Part shown: positions 8,299-16,915 of the stretch, piece by piece
Position numbering within the stretch: the stretch's first letter is position 1
Layout: every line of letters starts with the position of its first letter
Notes under the pieces: generated by a model
The model's database searches: none
The model's input: only the letters and a program-made list of their open reading frames with translations
Told to the model about the DNA's origin: nothing
Made by a program: the position numbers and the translations under genes
Origin: an uncultured Phycisphaerae bacterium
GTDB lineage: Bacteria > Planctomycetota > Phycisphaerae > UBA1845 > PWPN01
Direction of reading: 5' to 3'
NCBI GenBank assembly: GCA_938005315.1
Contig: CALLOB010000119.1
Span: 1 to 64,000 of the forward strand
DNA: 64,000 nucleotides

Positions 8299-8952
8299 AT
8301 GGTGGCGGCACTGCTGGGCAAGAAGATCGGAATGACCCGGGTCTACACCGCGGACGGCGTGATCGTGCCCGTGACTGTGATCCAGGCCGGTCCCTGCGCG
8401 GTGCTGCAGGTCAAACGGTCGGGAGGGGCCGACGGCTACGACGCCGTGCAACTGGGTTACGAGGACGTCAAGCCCCACCGCTCGACGCTGCCGATGATCG
8501 GCCACGCAGCGGCGGCGGGCACCGGTCCGAAGCGCTTCATCCGTGAGATCCGTCTGGCGTCGGCACCCGAGGCGGCGCCGGGCGACGTGTGGACGGTGGA
8601 GCGTTTCGAGGAGGCCGGGGTGCGGTTCGTGGACGTCGTGGCGACCACCAAGGGGCGAGGCTTCGCGGGCCATATGAAGCGCCACGGGTTCGGCGGGCAG
8701 CCCGCCTCCCACGGCACGGAGCGCAAGCACCGCTCGTCTGGCGGCATCGGGGCCCATGCCCCCCGCGGGCTGGGCCAGAGCGTCAAGAAGGGCAAGCGGA
8801 TGGCCGGGCATATGGGCCATGTCCGGCGGACTTCGCGCAACCAGCAGCTGGTCCGGGTGGACAAGGACAGGCATCTCCTGCTGGTCCGTGGCAGTGTGCC
8901 GGGCCCCAACGGCGGATACGTACTCGTGCGGCAGGCCAAGACCAGGCATTGA
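8299..8952 (+). CDS. rplC: 50S ribosomal protein L3
   Basis: The protein has 217 aa, starting at ATG 8299. It begins with the L3 signature LLGKKIGMTRVY and has TKGRGFAGHMKRHGF, a KKGKRMAGHMG block and the LLLVRGSVPGPNGG tail. L3 lies near the peptidyl-transferase centre and nucleates 50S assembly. At the position of E. coli Gln150, the PrmB methylation site, the sequence reads GGIGAHAPRG; an Ala replaces the Gln, so that modification is not expected. The in-frame upstream extension (from 8164) is poor and rejected. It is 43 bases from rplD. Confidence 0.97.
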   Translation: MVAALLGKKIGMTRVYTADGVIVPVTVIQAGPCAVLQVKRSGGADGYDAVQLGYEDVKPHRSTLPMIGHAAAAGTGPKRFIREIRLASAPEAAPGDVWTVERFEEAGVRFVDVVATTKGRGFAGHMKRHGFGGQPASHGTERKHRSSGGIGAHAPRGLGQSVKKGKRMAGHMGHVRRTSRNQQLVRVDKDRHLLLVRGSVPGPNGGYVLVRQAKTRH

Positions 8953-8995
8953 GCGGGCGGCCGGTGGGCGGCCCGACACGGCGGAACAGACGGCG

Positions 8996-9655
8996 ATGAT
9001 CAGCGTGCCAGTCTACAACATGAGCGGCGAACGCACCGGAGAGGTCGAGGTGGACGAAGCCGTGCTCGGCGGCAAGATCCGCTACGACCTGCTCAAGCAG
9101 GCGGTGGTCCTCTGGCAGTCGAACCGGCGGCAGGGCTCGGCCCGGACGAAGAACCGGTCGCTGGTGGAGGGCTCGACCCGCAAGCTCTACCGGCAGAAGG
9201 GCACGGGCAACGCCCGCATGGGCACGGTGCGCACCTGCCTGCGGCGCGGCGGCGGCGTGGCCCACGCCAAGCGGCACCTGGTCTTCGAGCGGAGCATGCC
9301 CCGGCGCATGCGTCAGGCGGCCCGCAACAGCGCGGTGCTGGCCAAGCTCAAGAGCGACAGCGTGGCGATCATCGAGTCGATCGCGATGGAGGTTCCCAGG
9401 ACGCGGATCTTCCATGCGATGCTCAGGAAGGTCGGCGCCGACCGTGGCTGCGTCGTCGCCCTAGGGTCGGCCGACCCGGTGGTCGTCAGGTCGGGGCGGA
9501 ACATCCCGCGGACCGAGATCGTGCCGGTGTACGATCTGAACGCGTACGAGATCCTGCGGCGACGCAAACTGCTGTTCACGCGGGAGGCCTGGGATCTGGT
9601 GGTGGGCAACCCGAGAACCTGGCGTCGGGAGGCGGCTCCGGCGGCCGGGGCGTGA
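8996..9655 (+). CDS. rplD: 50S ribosomal protein L4
   Basis: The protein has 219 aa; ATG 8996 starts VPVYNMSGERTGEVEV. The long basic loop that reaches into the exit tunnel is recognisable (RQGSARTKNRSLVEGS, KLYRQKGTGNARMG). In E. coli L4 also represses its own S10 operon; whether that applies to the leader here is unknown. The L4 start is chosen because the upstream in-frame reading overlaps rplC. It lies in S10-operon order between L3 and L23. Confidence 0.97.
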   Translation: MISVPVYNMSGERTGEVEVDEAVLGGKIRYDLLKQAVVLWQSNRRQGSARTKNRSLVEGSTRKLYRQKGTGNARMGTVRTCLRRGGGVAHAKRHLVFERSMPRRMRQAARNSAVLAKLKSDSVAIIESIAMEVPRTRIFHAMLRKVGADRGCVVALGSADPVVVRSGRNIPRTEIVPVYDLNAYEILRRRKLLFTREAWDLVVGNPRTWRREAAPAAGA

Positions 9656-9731
9656 GAACCGGCCGGCGGCGGGCGGGCGGCTTGGCCCGCCGGGATCGCC
9701 GGGGATGCCGGGCGGATGACGGAAGACGGCA

Positions 9732-10043
9732 ATGGACATCTACCACACGATCATACGTCCGCTGGTGACCGAGAAGGGGACGCACCAGAGCCAGCAGGCT
9801 CACGGCGAAACCCGCACGCGGGAAGCCCGCGGGGGGGCCTACGCCTTCGAAGTGCATCCGAAGGCGAACAAGACCCAGATCCGGCAGGCGATCGAGAAGA
9901 TCTACGGCGTGAAGGTCATGGCGGTCAGGACGTCGAACCGCTCCGGAAAGCGCCGCCGTTACCGGATGCATTACGGGACCACCCCGGCGTGGAAGAAGGC
10001 GGTCGTGGTGCTCCGTCCGGACTACCACATAGACCTGTTCTGA
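9732..10043 (+). CDS. rplW: 50S ribosomal protein L23
   Basis: The protein has 103 aa. It opens with IIRPLVTEKGT and has AFEVHPKANKTQIRQAIEKI and VMAVRTSNRSGKRRR, all L23 hallmarks. L23 lies at the tunnel exit and is the docking site for trigger factor and SRP. An extra polar stretch (about residues 18-33, QSQQAHGETRTREARGG) is inserted between the first helix and the following beta strand, longer than in E. coli. It is 39 bases from rplB. Confidence 0.96.
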   Translation: MDIYHTIIRPLVTEKGTHQSQQAHGETRTREARGGAYAFEVHPKANKTQIRQAIEKIYGVKVMAVRTSNRSGKRRRYRMHYGTTPAWKKAVVVLRPDYHIDLF

Positions 10044-10082
10044 GCGGGGCGCCGCGCCGCCGGCAAGGAAGGCGATTCGCTG

Positions 10083-10952
10083 ATGGCGATCAAGAGTTAC
10101 AAACCGACGTCTCCCGGGCGACGCGCCGGCATGATCAACCTGCGCGAGGAGCTGACCGACAAGCGCCGCCGCCCGACCAAGGCCCTGCTGGAGCCGCTGC
10201 ACAGGACCGCCGGCCGGAACCACCACGGCAAGATCACCTCCTGGTGGCGGGGCGGCGGGCACAAGCGGATGTACCGTCGCGTCGACTTCAAACGCCGCAA
10301 CGACTCCGGCCGGGCCACGGTGGTGGCCATCGAGTACGACCCCAACCGTTCCTGCCACATCGCCCTGATCGAGTATCCGGACAAGACCAGGAGCTACATT
10401 CTGGCTCCGGCCGGTCTGAAGGCCGGGGACTGGGTCGAGAGCGGTCAGCGGGTCGAGCCCAAGCCGGGCAACGCCATGCCACTGCGCAACATTCCGGTGG
10501 GCATGGACGTGCACAACGTCGAGATGACCGCCGGGCAGGGCGGCAAGCTGGCCCGCTCCGCCGGGGTGTCCGCCCGCCTGATCGCCCGCGAGGGCGACTG
10601 GGCGACGCTGCTCATGCCCTCCGGCGAGATGCGGCAGGTGAACGCCGATTGCCGGGCGACCATCGGGCAGCTGGGAAACATCGATCACCAGAACGTGCAG
10701 ATCGGCAAGGCGGGCCGCAAGCGGCACATGGGTCGCCGGCCCCATAATCGCGGGACCTCGATGAACCCCATCGCCCACCCGCTGGGCGGCGGAGAGGGTC
10801 GCAGTGGCGGCGGACGCCATCCCTGCAGCCCCTGGGGCAAGCTCGCCAAGGGCGGGCGGACGCGAAGTCCGCGCAAGAACTCCAGCAAGCGGATCCTGCG
10901 CCGTCGCCGGAGCGTCCGGTACGGGCAGCTGACCCTGAAGCGCAAGAAGTGA
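10083..10952 (+). CDS. rplB: 50S ribosomal protein L2
   Basis: The protein has 289 aa, starting at ATG 10083. It shows the N-terminal [12 protein letters not shown] block, [18 protein letters not shown] in the RNA-binding OB part, the SH3-like domain ([12 protein letters not shown]), and the C-terminal H-GGGEGR segment. The HPLGGGEGR stretch contains the conserved His linked to peptidyl-transferase function. It is slightly longer than the usual 273-277 residues. L2 binds 23S rRNA and is needed for subunit association. Confidence 0.97.
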   Translation: MAIKSYKPTSPGRRAGMINLREELTDKRRRPTKALLEPLHRTAGRNHHGKITSWWRGGGHKRMYRRVDFKRRNDSGRATVVAIEYDPNRSCHIALIEYPDKTRSYILAPAGLKAGDWVESGQRVEPKPGNAMPLRNIPVGMDVHNVEMTAGQGGKLARSAGVSARLIAREGDWATLLMPSGEMRQVNADCRATIGQLGNIDHQNVQIGKAGRKRHMGRRPHNRGTSMNPIAHPLGGGEGRSGGGRHPCSPWGKLAKGGRTRSPRKNSSKRILRRRRSVRYGQLTLKRKK

Positions 10953-11010
10953 CCGGCCGGTCGGTCGGGCCCACAGGCCCGCGTCCGGCCCGCGAGAGAG
11001 CGGCAGCACG

Positions 11011-11286
11011 ATGTCCAGGAGCTTGAAGAAGGGTCCATACGTCGACGAGAAGCTGTACCGCAAGGTGCAGCGGGCCAAGGAGACGGGCGATCGGTCCCCC
11101 ATCCGGACGTGGAACCGGGCCTGCACCATCGTGCCGGAGTTCATCGGCGCGAACTTCGAGGTGCACAACGGCAAGATCTTCCACAAGGTCTTCGTGACCG
11201 AGGAGATGGTGGGGCACAAGCTCGGCGAGTTCAGCCCGACCCGCACGTTCCGCGGGCACACCGCCGGGAGCAAGGCGGCCAAGTGA
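11011..11286 (+). CDS. rpsS: 30S ribosomal protein S19
   Basis: The protein has 91 aa, normal length. It begins [15 protein letters not shown] and includes the characteristic [19 protein letters not shown] region and the TRTFRGH-A C-terminus. S19 binds 16S rRNA in the head together with S13. ATG 11011 follows GAGAGAG-like purines. It is 39 bases from rplV, in normal S10-operon order. Confidence 0.97.
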   Translation: MSRSLKKGPYVDEKLYRKVQRAKETGDRSPIRTWNRACTIVPEFIGANFEVHNGKIFHKVFVTEEMVGHKLGEFSPTRTFRGHTAGSKAAK

Positions 11287-11325
11287 CGCCGGGGCGGTCG
11301 GGGCACGGATGACGAGGGTACAGCG

Positions 11326-11679
11326 GTGGCAAAGGCATCGGATCAAGGGCGGCAGTGGCGGGCGGTGCACCGTTACGCGCGCGTCAGCCCGCGCAAGGCG
11401 CGGCTGGTGATCGACCTGATTCGCGGTCGGCGCGTCGCCGCGGCCCAGGATATCCTACGGTTCACGCGCAAACGGGCCAGCCGGCTGATCGACCAGGTGT
11501 TGCGTTCGGCCGTCGCCAACGCCAACGAGCAGGAGGCCGACGTCCGATCGTTGTACGTGAAGGAGGCTCGCGTCGACGGAGGGCCGCACATGCGGCGCTT
11601 CCGGCCCAAGGACCGAGGGCGGGCCCACCAGATCCTGAAGCGCACCAGCCACATCGTGATCGAGGTGGCCGAGGCCTGA
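11326..11679 (+). CDS. rplV: 50S ribosomal protein L22
   Basis: The protein has 117 aa and starts with GTG at 11326, preceded by GAGGGTA. L22 signatures are [20 protein letters not shown] near the N-terminus and the C-terminal hairpin region ([20 protein letters not shown], then [12 protein letters not shown]), which extends into the exit tunnel. Length is near the usual 110. It follows the S10-operon order before rpsC. Confidence 0.96.
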   Translation: MAKASDQGRQWRAVHRYARVSPRKARLVIDLIRGRRVAAAQDILRFTRKRASRLIDQVLRSAVANANEQEADVRSLYVKEARVDGGPHMRRFRPKDRGRAHQILKRTSHIVIEVAEA

Positions 11680-11741
11680 TCACCCGGCCGGCCGCGGGCG
11701 GCGCGGGCGGCGGATGGCACAGAGATGTCGGGGAACTGAAC

Positions 11742-12437
11742 GTGGGACAGAAAGTCAACCCGATCGGATTCCGGACCGGCGTGACCCTCGACTGGAAGAG
11801 CCGCTGGTACGCCCCCAAGGCGGCCTACGGCGAGTTTCTGGTCGAGGACTACCGCATCCGCAAGTTCATCGACGAGAAGCTCAACCGCCAGCCTCCCTAC
11901 GCGGCGGTCAGCAAGGTCGAGATCGAGCGGACCCGGAGCGACGTGCGGGTGATCCTGCACACCGCCCGCGCCGGTCTGGTCATCGGTCCGCGCGGCGCCG
12001 AGGTCGACAAGCTCCGTGAGCAGCTCGAGGAACTGGTGGACCGCAAGATCAGCCTGAGCATCGTGGAGGTTAAGCAGCCCGACCTGGATGCCCAGCTGGT
12101 GGCCGAGGCCGTCGCCGAGCAGCTCAAGAAGCGCGGCAGCTTCCGGCGGATCATGAAGATGCGTTGTGACGCGACGATGAGTGCCGGGGCCCGCGGCGTG
12201 CGCATCCTGTGCAGCGGACGGCTGGGCGGGTCGGAGATGGCCCGGGTCGAAAGCCAGCGACGGGGTTCGATCCCGCTGCAGACCCTTCAGGCCAACGTCG
12301 ATTACGGTTTTGCCATCGCCCGGACGACCTACGGAGTGATCGGCGTCAAGGTCTGGATCTACCTGGGCAGGTTCGGCGAGGAGCCGCTGCCGGAGATGGC
12401 TGGCGCGGGGGTGCGCCGCCAGCGGGGGCGGCTGTGA
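11742..12437 (+). CDS. rpsC: 30S ribosomal protein S3
   Basis: The protein has 231 aa. GTG 11742 gives [18 protein letters not shown], the classic S3 N-terminus, so the much longer upstream reading is rejected. The KH domain [20 protein letters not shown] has the expected GxxG-like motif (GPRG). The C-terminal domain includes [20 protein letters not shown] and [12 protein letters not shown]3 lines the mRNA entry channel with S4 and S5. SD: GGGAACTGAAC is weak. Spacing to rplP is 43 bases. Confidence 0.96.
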   Translation: MGQKVNPIGFRTGVTLDWKSRWYAPKAAYGEFLVEDYRIRKFIDEKLNRQPPYAAVSKVEIERTRSDVRVILHTARAGLVIGPRGAEVDKLREQLEELVDRKISLSIVEVKQPDLDAQLVAEAVAEQLKKRGSFRRIMKMRCDATMSAGARGVRILCSGRLGGSEMARVESQRRGSIPLQTLQANVDYGFAIARTTYGVIGVKVWIYLGRFGEEPLPEMAGAGVRRQRGRL

Positions 12438-12480
12438 CCGCCGGGCCGCCGGCGCCTGAGGCCGCGAGAGGTGAACAGCC

Positions 12481-12900
12481 ATGGCGATGATGCCCAAGAG
12501 GATCAAGTTCCGCAAGAGCCAGAAGGGTCGCGTCCGTCCCCGGGCGTCCCGGGGAAACACCGTGGCCTACGGCGAGTTCGGGCTGCAGTCGCTGGGGTCC
12601 GGACATCTGACCGCCCGGCAGATCGAGGCCGGGCGCGTGACCGCCAGCCATTTCCTGCACCGCGAGGGGCGGGTGTACATCCGGGTGTTTCCGCACAAGC
12701 CGGTGTCCCGCAAGCCCCTGGAAACGCGGATGGGCAAGGGCAAGGGCGAGACGGACCACTACGCGGCGATCGTTCACGAGGGGACGGTGCTTTACGAGAT
12801 CGGCGGGGTTCCCGAGGACGTCGCGCGGCGGGCGCTGGCCCTGGTGGCCCACAAGATGCCCTTCCGCTGCCGGTTCGTGACCCGGCGGCACGCGGTCTGA
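12481..12900 (+). CDS. rplP: 50S ribosomal protein L16
   Basis: The protein has 139 aa. It shows MMPKRIKFRKSQKGR, then GEFGLQSLGSGHLTARQIEA and the RVYIRVFPHKPVSRKPLETRMG block with the GKGKGE loop. L16 contacts the A-site tRNA and organises the peptidyl-transferase centre. ATG 12481 follows GAGAGGTG. It precedes rpmC by 34 bases, as in other S10 operons. Confidence 0.97.
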   Translation: MAMMPKRIKFRKSQKGRVRPRASRGNTVAYGEFGLQSLGSGHLTARQIEAGRVTASHFLHREGRVYIRVFPHKPVSRKPLETRMGKGKGETDHYAAIVHEGTVLYEIGGVPEDVARRALALVAHKMPFRCRFVTRRHAV

Positions 12901-12934
12901 CGGGCGGCGGTCACGGGTGGACGGAGGAGCGACG

Positions 12935-13174
12935 ATGAAGATCAGCGAGATGCGGGAGATGAAGACCGAGGAGCTGCACGGCGAACTGGACCGGCTGCGC
13001 CGGCACCTGTTCGACCTTCGCAGTCAGGCGGTCACCGAGAACCTGCAGGATCCCTCGATGCTCTCCAAGGCCAAGCGGGACATCGCCCGGATCTTCACTG
13101 TCCTGCAGGAACGCGGGGAGACGGGCATCGAGCAGAAGCAGTACCACCTGGAGTCGCTCGCGCGGCGACGGTGA
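12935..13174 (+). CDS. rpmC: 50S ribosomal protein L29
   Basis: The protein has 79 aa, slightly longer than the usual 60-70 because of a C-terminal extension ending in ESLARRR. The family pattern is MKISEMREMKTEELHGEL, RLRRHLFDLRSQAVTENLQDPS and AKRDIARIFTVL. It forms a helical hairpin near the tunnel exit beside L23. ATG 12935 is preceded by GGAGGAGCGACG, an excellent SD; the alternative start at 12917 lacks one. Confidence 0.95.
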   Translation: MKISEMREMKTEELHGELDRLRRHLFDLRSQAVTENLQDPSMLSKAKRDIARIFTVLQERGETGIEQKQYHLESLARRR

Positions 13175-13234
13175 GATCGGGAGCGGGTCGGGTTCGCGCC
13201 CCGGCAGGCCCGGCGGCGGTTCACGGCGGAGAGC

Positions 13235-13522
13235 ATGATGGCATCGGTGGCAAAGGCTCAGACACGCAGGCGGCGCAGGACGGAGAGCGGGGTGGTGACG
13301 GCCGCGCATCTGACTCCCAAGACCATCAAGGTCCGGATCGAGTACCTTGTGCGTCACGCGAGGTACGACAAGTACCTGCGCCGCAGCAGGGTCCTGCACG
13401 CCCACGACGAGCGGCAAGAGGCCGGCCTGGGCGACCGGGTGCTGGTCATGGAGTGTCGCCCGATCTCCAGGACCAAGACCTGGCGGCTGGTCCGGATCCT
13501 GCAGGCGGCGCCGAAGGACTAG
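13235..13522 (+). CDS. rpsQ: 30S ribosomal protein S17
   Basis: The protein has 95 aa. After a basic N-terminus (KAQTRRRRRTESG) the S17 OB-fold is visible: GVVTAAHLTPKTIKVRIEY, YDKYLRRSRVLHAHDE and GDRVLVMECRPISRTKTWR. S17 binds 16S rRNA early in assembly. ATG 13235 (or the next codon) follows GGCGGAGAGC. It is the last gene of the S10-type part; rplN opens the spc-type part 58 bases later. Confidence 0.96.
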   Translation: MMASVAKAQTRRRRRTESGVVTAAHLTPKTIKVRIEYLVRHARYDKYLRRSRVLHAHDERQEAGLGDRVLVMECRPISRTKTWRLVRILQAAPKD

Positions 13523-13580
13523 TTCGGGAGCGGAACGGACCGGGCGTGCGGGCCGGACGGACGACTGACGGAATGCATCC

Positions 13581-13985
13581 ATGATTCAGCTGCAGACAAT
13601 GGTGGACGTGGCGGACAACACCGGGGCCAAGCAGGCCATGGTGATCCGCGTGCTTGGCGGCAGCACCTCCCGCTTCGGCAAGCCGCGGCGGAAGGTCGCC
13701 GGCGTGGGCGACGTGGTCGTCTGCACCGTGAAGAAGGCCTTGGCCAACACGGACTACATGAAACCCGGCAACCGCAAGGCCAGGGTGGTCAAGGCGGTGG
13801 TGGTCAGGACCCGGCACCCGACCCGCCGCCCGGACGGCAGCTATGTGCGTTTCGATCGCAATGCGGTGGTGCTGATCGACGACCGCAAGGAGCCCAAGGG
13901 CACTCGCATTTTCGGGGCGGTGGCCAGGGAACTCCGCGAGAAGGGCTACATGAAGATCATCTCGCTGGCGGAGGAAGTGGTCTGA
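13581..13985 (+). CDS. rplN: 50S ribosomal protein L14
   Basis: The protein has 134 aa. [18 protein letters not shown] and the C-terminal [19 protein letters not shown] are diagnostic. Two short insertions relative to E. coli (122-123 aa) account for the extra length: a basic FGKPRRK after the GGS motif and an [13 protein letters not shown] stretch in the loop before KAVVVRT. L14 lies on the intersubunit face and binds RsfS. A 93-base gap separates it from rplX. Confidence 0.96.
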   Translation: MIQLQTMVDVADNTGAKQAMVIRVLGGSTSRFGKPRRKVAGVGDVVVCTVKKALANTDYMKPGNRKARVVKAVVVRTRHPTRRPDGSYVRFDRNAVVLIDDRKEPKGTRIFGAVARELREKGYMKIISLAEEVV

Positions 13986-14078
13986 CGCCGCGGGTAGCCC
14001 GGCCGGGACCGGGCCCGTTACCGCAGGGGCGGGCCGCCGGCCTTAAAGGCCGGACGGCCGGATCGAACGAGGCAGTTT

Positions 14079-14432
14079 ATGGCGTCGCACATTCGCAAGG
14101 ACGACCTGGTGGAGGTGATTGCCGGCGACCACAAGGGATCGCGCGGCAAGGTCCTGAAGGTGGACCCGGTCAAGGGGCTGGTTCTGGTCCAGGGCGTGAA
14201 CATGGTGTACCGGCACGTCCGCCCGAGCCGCCGGAACCCCCAGGGCGGGCGGCTCCAGAAGGAGGCCCCGATCCACATCTCCAACGTGCTGCCGGTGGAC
14301 GAAAAGACCGGCCGGGGGACCCGGGTGCGGTTCCAGACGGAGCGGGACGAGCGAGGTCGGGTGACGGCCAAGTATCGCGTGTCCCTGGCGGGCACGCGAC
14401 TGGGCGTGGTGAGCAAGCGGAGCGGCGACTGA
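14079..14432 (+). CDS. rplX: 50S ribosomal protein L24
   Basis: The protein has 117 aa. It has an N-terminal KOW motif (DLVEVIAGDHKGSRGKVLKVD) and VQGVNMVYRHVRPSRRNPQGG, followed by a basic C-terminal part. L24 is an early 23S rRNA-binding assembly initiator near the tunnel exit. ATG 14079 lacks a strong SD, only purines (GGAGG-like GAACGAGG upstream). It is followed by rplE after 38 bases. Confidence 0.96.
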   Translation: MASHIRKDDLVEVIAGDHKGSRGKVLKVDPVKGLVLVQGVNMVYRHVRPSRRNPQGGRLQKEAPIHISNVLPVDEKTGRGTRVRFQTERDERGRVTAKYRVSLAGTRLGVVSKRSGD

Positions 14433-14470
14433 GGCCCAGGCTTCGGGCCGGCGGGGCCCGCGCGGGATGA

Positions 14471-15031
14471 ATGACCATGACGCGTCTGCAGGAAAAGTAC
14501 ACCAGGGACGTCATGCCCCGGCTCATGGAGTCGCTGGGCACCACCAACCCCATGCGGGTGCCGCGTCTGCGGAAGATCGTGATCTCCATGGGCGTGGGCG
14601 CGGCCCTGCAGGACAAGAAGCGACTGGAGCTGGCCGCCCGCGACCTGTCGGTGCTCAGCGGCCAGAAGCCCCTGATCTGCAAGGCGCGCAAGAGCGTGTC
14701 CAACTTCAAGGTCCGGGCGGGGCAGGAGATCGGCGTCAAGGTGACCCTGCGGGGAGCGCGGATGTACGAGTTCCTGGACCGGCTGATCACCATCGGCATT
14801 CCCCGCGTGCGCGACTTTCGCGGCCTGGACCCGCAGAGCTTCGACGGACGGGGAAACTACTCGATGGGTGTGGCCGAGCAGTCCATCTTCCCGGAGATCG
14901 ACCCGGCCGCGATCGAGTGGGCTCAGGGCATGAACATCACCCTGGTGACCTCGGCCCGCAACGACCGCGAGGGGCGGGAGCTGCTGACCCTGCTGGGCAT
15001 GCCGTTCCGCACCGAAAAGGACCGGGCCTGA
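14471..15031 (+). CDS. rplE: 50S ribosomal protein L5
   Basis: The protein has 186 aa. L5 blocks are LQEKYTRDVMPRLMESLG, VPRLRKIVISMGVGAA, LSVLSGQKPLICKARKSVSNFKVR (read in parts), RGARMYEFLDRLI and RDFRGLDPQSFDGRGNYSMG. It binds 5S rRNA in the central protuberance. The start could be ATG 14471 or ATG 14477; both keep the family N-terminus. It is followed by the zinc-type S14 gene after 44 bases. Confidence 0.96.
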   Translation: MTMTRLQEKYTRDVMPRLMESLGTTNPMRVPRLRKIVISMGVGAALQDKKRLELAARDLSVLSGQKPLICKARKSVSNFKVRAGQEIGVKVTLRGARMYEFLDRLITIGIPRVRDFRGLDPQSFDGRGNYSMGVAEQSIFPEIDPAAIEWAQGMNITLVTSARNDREGRELLTLLGMPFRTEKDRA

Positions 15032-15075
15032 AGCCCCGGCAGCCGCCGGGCGGTTGAAGGAATGGAAGGGTACGT

Positions 15076-15261
15076 ATGGCGACGACGGCTTGGAAATACA
15101 AGGCCAACCAGCCCCCGAAGTACAAGTGCCGCGTGGTGCGCCGCTGCCAGGTGTGCGGGCGGTCGCGGGGGGTCTATCGGAAGTTCAGGCTCTGCCGCGT
15201 GTGCCTGCGCACCATGGCAAACCAGGGGCTGATTCCGGGGCTCAAGAAGGCCAGCTGGTGA
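15076..15261 (+). CDS. rpsZ: 30S ribosomal protein S14, zinc-binding type Z
   Basis: The protein has 61 aa, the normal length of the short type-Z S14. Two Cys pairs form the zinc site: CQVCG around residues 24-27 and CRVC around 40-43. The C-terminal [11 protein letters not shown] is diagnostic for this paralogue. It is the zinc-containing (C+) form rather than the 101-aa zinc-free form. ATG 15076 follows GGAAGGGTA. It lies between L5 and S8, the standard spc-operon position. Confidence 0.97.
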   Translation: MATTAWKYKANQPPKYKCRVVRRCQVCGRSRGVYRKFRLCRVCLRTMANQGLIPGLKKASW

Positions 15262-15301
15262 GCGTGCCCGCCGCGGTCGCGCCAGAGCGAGGAAACCGAA
15301 G

Positions 15302-15697
15302 ATGTGGAGTGACCCGATTGCCGACATGCTCACCCGGATCCGCAACGCGGTGCGGGTGCGGGCCCGGGAGGTGCGGGTTCCGGCCTCGAACGTGAAGGCC
15401 GGAATCGCGCGGGTGCTGAAGGACGAGGGCTACATCCTCGACTTCGAGCGGATCGACGACGGCCGCCAGGGCGTGCTGAGGATCCATCTGAAGTACGGCC
15501 CGACCGGCGAGCCGCTGATCACCAGCATCCGGCGGGAGTCCAAGGGCGGCTGCCGGGTCTATCGCGGCGTCGAGGACCTGCCGCGGGTGCTGGACGGGCT
15601 GGGCATCGCGATCGTGTCCACCAACCAGGGCGTGTTGAGCAGTCGGGAGTGCAAGGCGAAGCAGGTGGGCGGCGAACTGATCTGCACGGTGTGCTGA
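15302..15697 (+). CDS. rpsH: 30S ribosomal protein S8
   Basis: The protein has 131 aa, normal length. It begins MWSDPIADMLTRIRNA and ends with the STNQGVLSSRECKAKQVGGELICTVC region (read in parts), where GxLSxxxA-x-GGE is the S8 signature. S8 binds the central domain of 16S rRNA and, in E. coli, also represses the spc operon by binding L5 mRNA. Whether such control operates here is not visible. Confidence 0.96.
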   Translation: MWSDPIADMLTRIRNAVRVRAREVRVPASNVKAGIARVLKDEGYILDFERIDDGRQGVLRIHLKYGPTGEPLITSIRRESKGGCRVYRGVEDLPRVLDGLGIAIVSTNQGVLSSRECKAKQVGGELICTVC

Positions 15698-15760
15698 GCG
15701 GATCCGCCGCGGCAGGCCGGATGGGCCGCCCGGGGCCCCCGGCGAACAGGATGGATAGCG

Positions 15761-16375
15761 ATGTCTCGGATCGGCAAGAAACCCGTCCCGGTTCCGGCCG
15801 GCGTGAAGGTGGAGCTGAAGGACCACGTGGTGCATACCTCCGGGCCCAAGGGCAAGCTCTCCTGGCGGTACCCGGACGATATCCGCGTGGAACTGGCGGC
15901 CGACGGCAGTCGTGTAGAAGTGAGCCGGACGCGCGAGACCCCGCAGGTCCGGGCCCTGCACGGCCTGACGCGGGCGCTGATCAACAACATGGTGCACGGC
16001 TGCGCCCGGGGATATGAGCGCAAACTGGAGATCTACGGTACGGGTTACGGATGCAGCCTCAAGGGGCGCAAGTTGCTCCTGAACTGCGGCTACATGGGGC
16101 GGGGCGTGGACCGCGACGGGAAGCCCCGGGAAGCGCAGTTCGTGATCGACATCCCTGAGGGCCTGACCGTGACCGTGGAGGTTCCCCAGGCCCGCGGCAA
16201 CACCGAGCCGGCCCGGCTCACCGTCAGCGGCGCCGACCGGCAGGTTGTCGGGCAGTTTGCCGCCGAGCTGAGAAAGATTCGCCCGCCCGAGCCGTATCAG
16301 GGAAAGGGAATCCGCTATGCCGGCGAGGTGGTCAAGCGCAAGCAGGGCAAGGCCTTCGCCGGCGGCGGCGGATGA
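15761..16375 (+). CDS. rplF: 50S ribosomal protein L6
   Basis: The protein has 204 aa, longer than the usual 175-180. MSRIGKKPVPVPAGV opens the protein, and the second-domain signature EPYQGKGIRYAGEVVKRKQGKA closes it. The extra length comes from an internal extension in domain 2 (around ARGNTEPARLTVSG) and a Gly-rich C-terminus. L6 lies near the sarcin-ricin loop. A 115-base gap precedes rplR, wider than its neighbours. Confidence 0.96.
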   Translation: MSRIGKKPVPVPAGVKVELKDHVVHTSGPKGKLSWRYPDDIRVELAADGSRVEVSRTRETPQVRALHGLTRALINNMVHGCARGYERKLEIYGTGYGCSLKGRKLLLNCGYMGRGVDRDGKPREAQFVIDIPEGLTVTVEVPQARGNTEPARLTVSGADRQVVGQFAAELRKIRPPEPYQGKGIRYAGEVVKRKQGKAFAGGGG

Positions 16376-16490
16376 TAGTGGTGGATCGGGCACCAGCGGT
16401 GCCGGCCCCGAGGGCTGCACCCCGCCGGCGAGGCGACCGGCGGGGCGCGTCGCCGCTGAGCTCCGGGTCGCCTGAGATCGTGGTGAGAGC

Positions 16491-16859
16491 ATGAGTGAAA
16501 CCGCAATCAAGACCGAACGGCGCCGACGACGCAAGCGACGGGTCCGGGGCCGGATCTTCGGCACCCCCGAGTGCCCCCGGTTGACCGTGTTCCGCAGCCT
16601 CAAGCACATTTACGCCCAGGTCATCGACGACCAGGCCGGGACGACGTTGGTCTCGGCCGGCTCGACCGACAAGGATTTCCGGGCCCGGTCTCCCCACGGG
16701 GGTAACCGGGCCATGGCGGCGGCCATTGGAAAGATCCTCGGCGAGAAAGCCCGGGCCAAAGGCATCGAGCGGGTCGCTTTCGACCGCAACGGCTACCGCT
16801 ATCACGGACGGATCAAGGCTTTGGCCGACGCGGCTCGAGAGGCGGGATTGAAGTTCTGA
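16491..16859 (+). CDS. rplR: 50S ribosomal protein L18
   Basis: The protein has 122 aa. After a very basic start ([14 protein letters not shown]) it shows the L18 core [22 protein letters not shown] and the C-terminal [26 protein letters not shown] (read in parts). L18 binds 5S rRNA with L5 in the central protuberance. ATG 16491 follows GGTGAGAGC. It is in normal order, L6-L18-S5. Confidence 0.96.
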   Translation: MSETAIKTERRRRRKRRVRGRIFGTPECPRLTVFRSLKHIYAQVIDDQAGTTLVSAGSTDKDFRARSPHGGNRAMAAAIGKILGEKARAKGIERVAFDRNGYRYHGRIKALADAAREAGLKF

Positions 16860-16915
16860 GCGGTGGCGGAAGACGCGGCGAGCCGGCCGCGGTCTGCTGG
16901 ATATTCGAGGTGCGT

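Noticed and set aside
11566-11600. A CGACGGAGGG sequence inside rplV resembling the hairpin loop
   Set aside because: It lacks complementary arms and lies in a conserved coding segment, so it is chance similarity.
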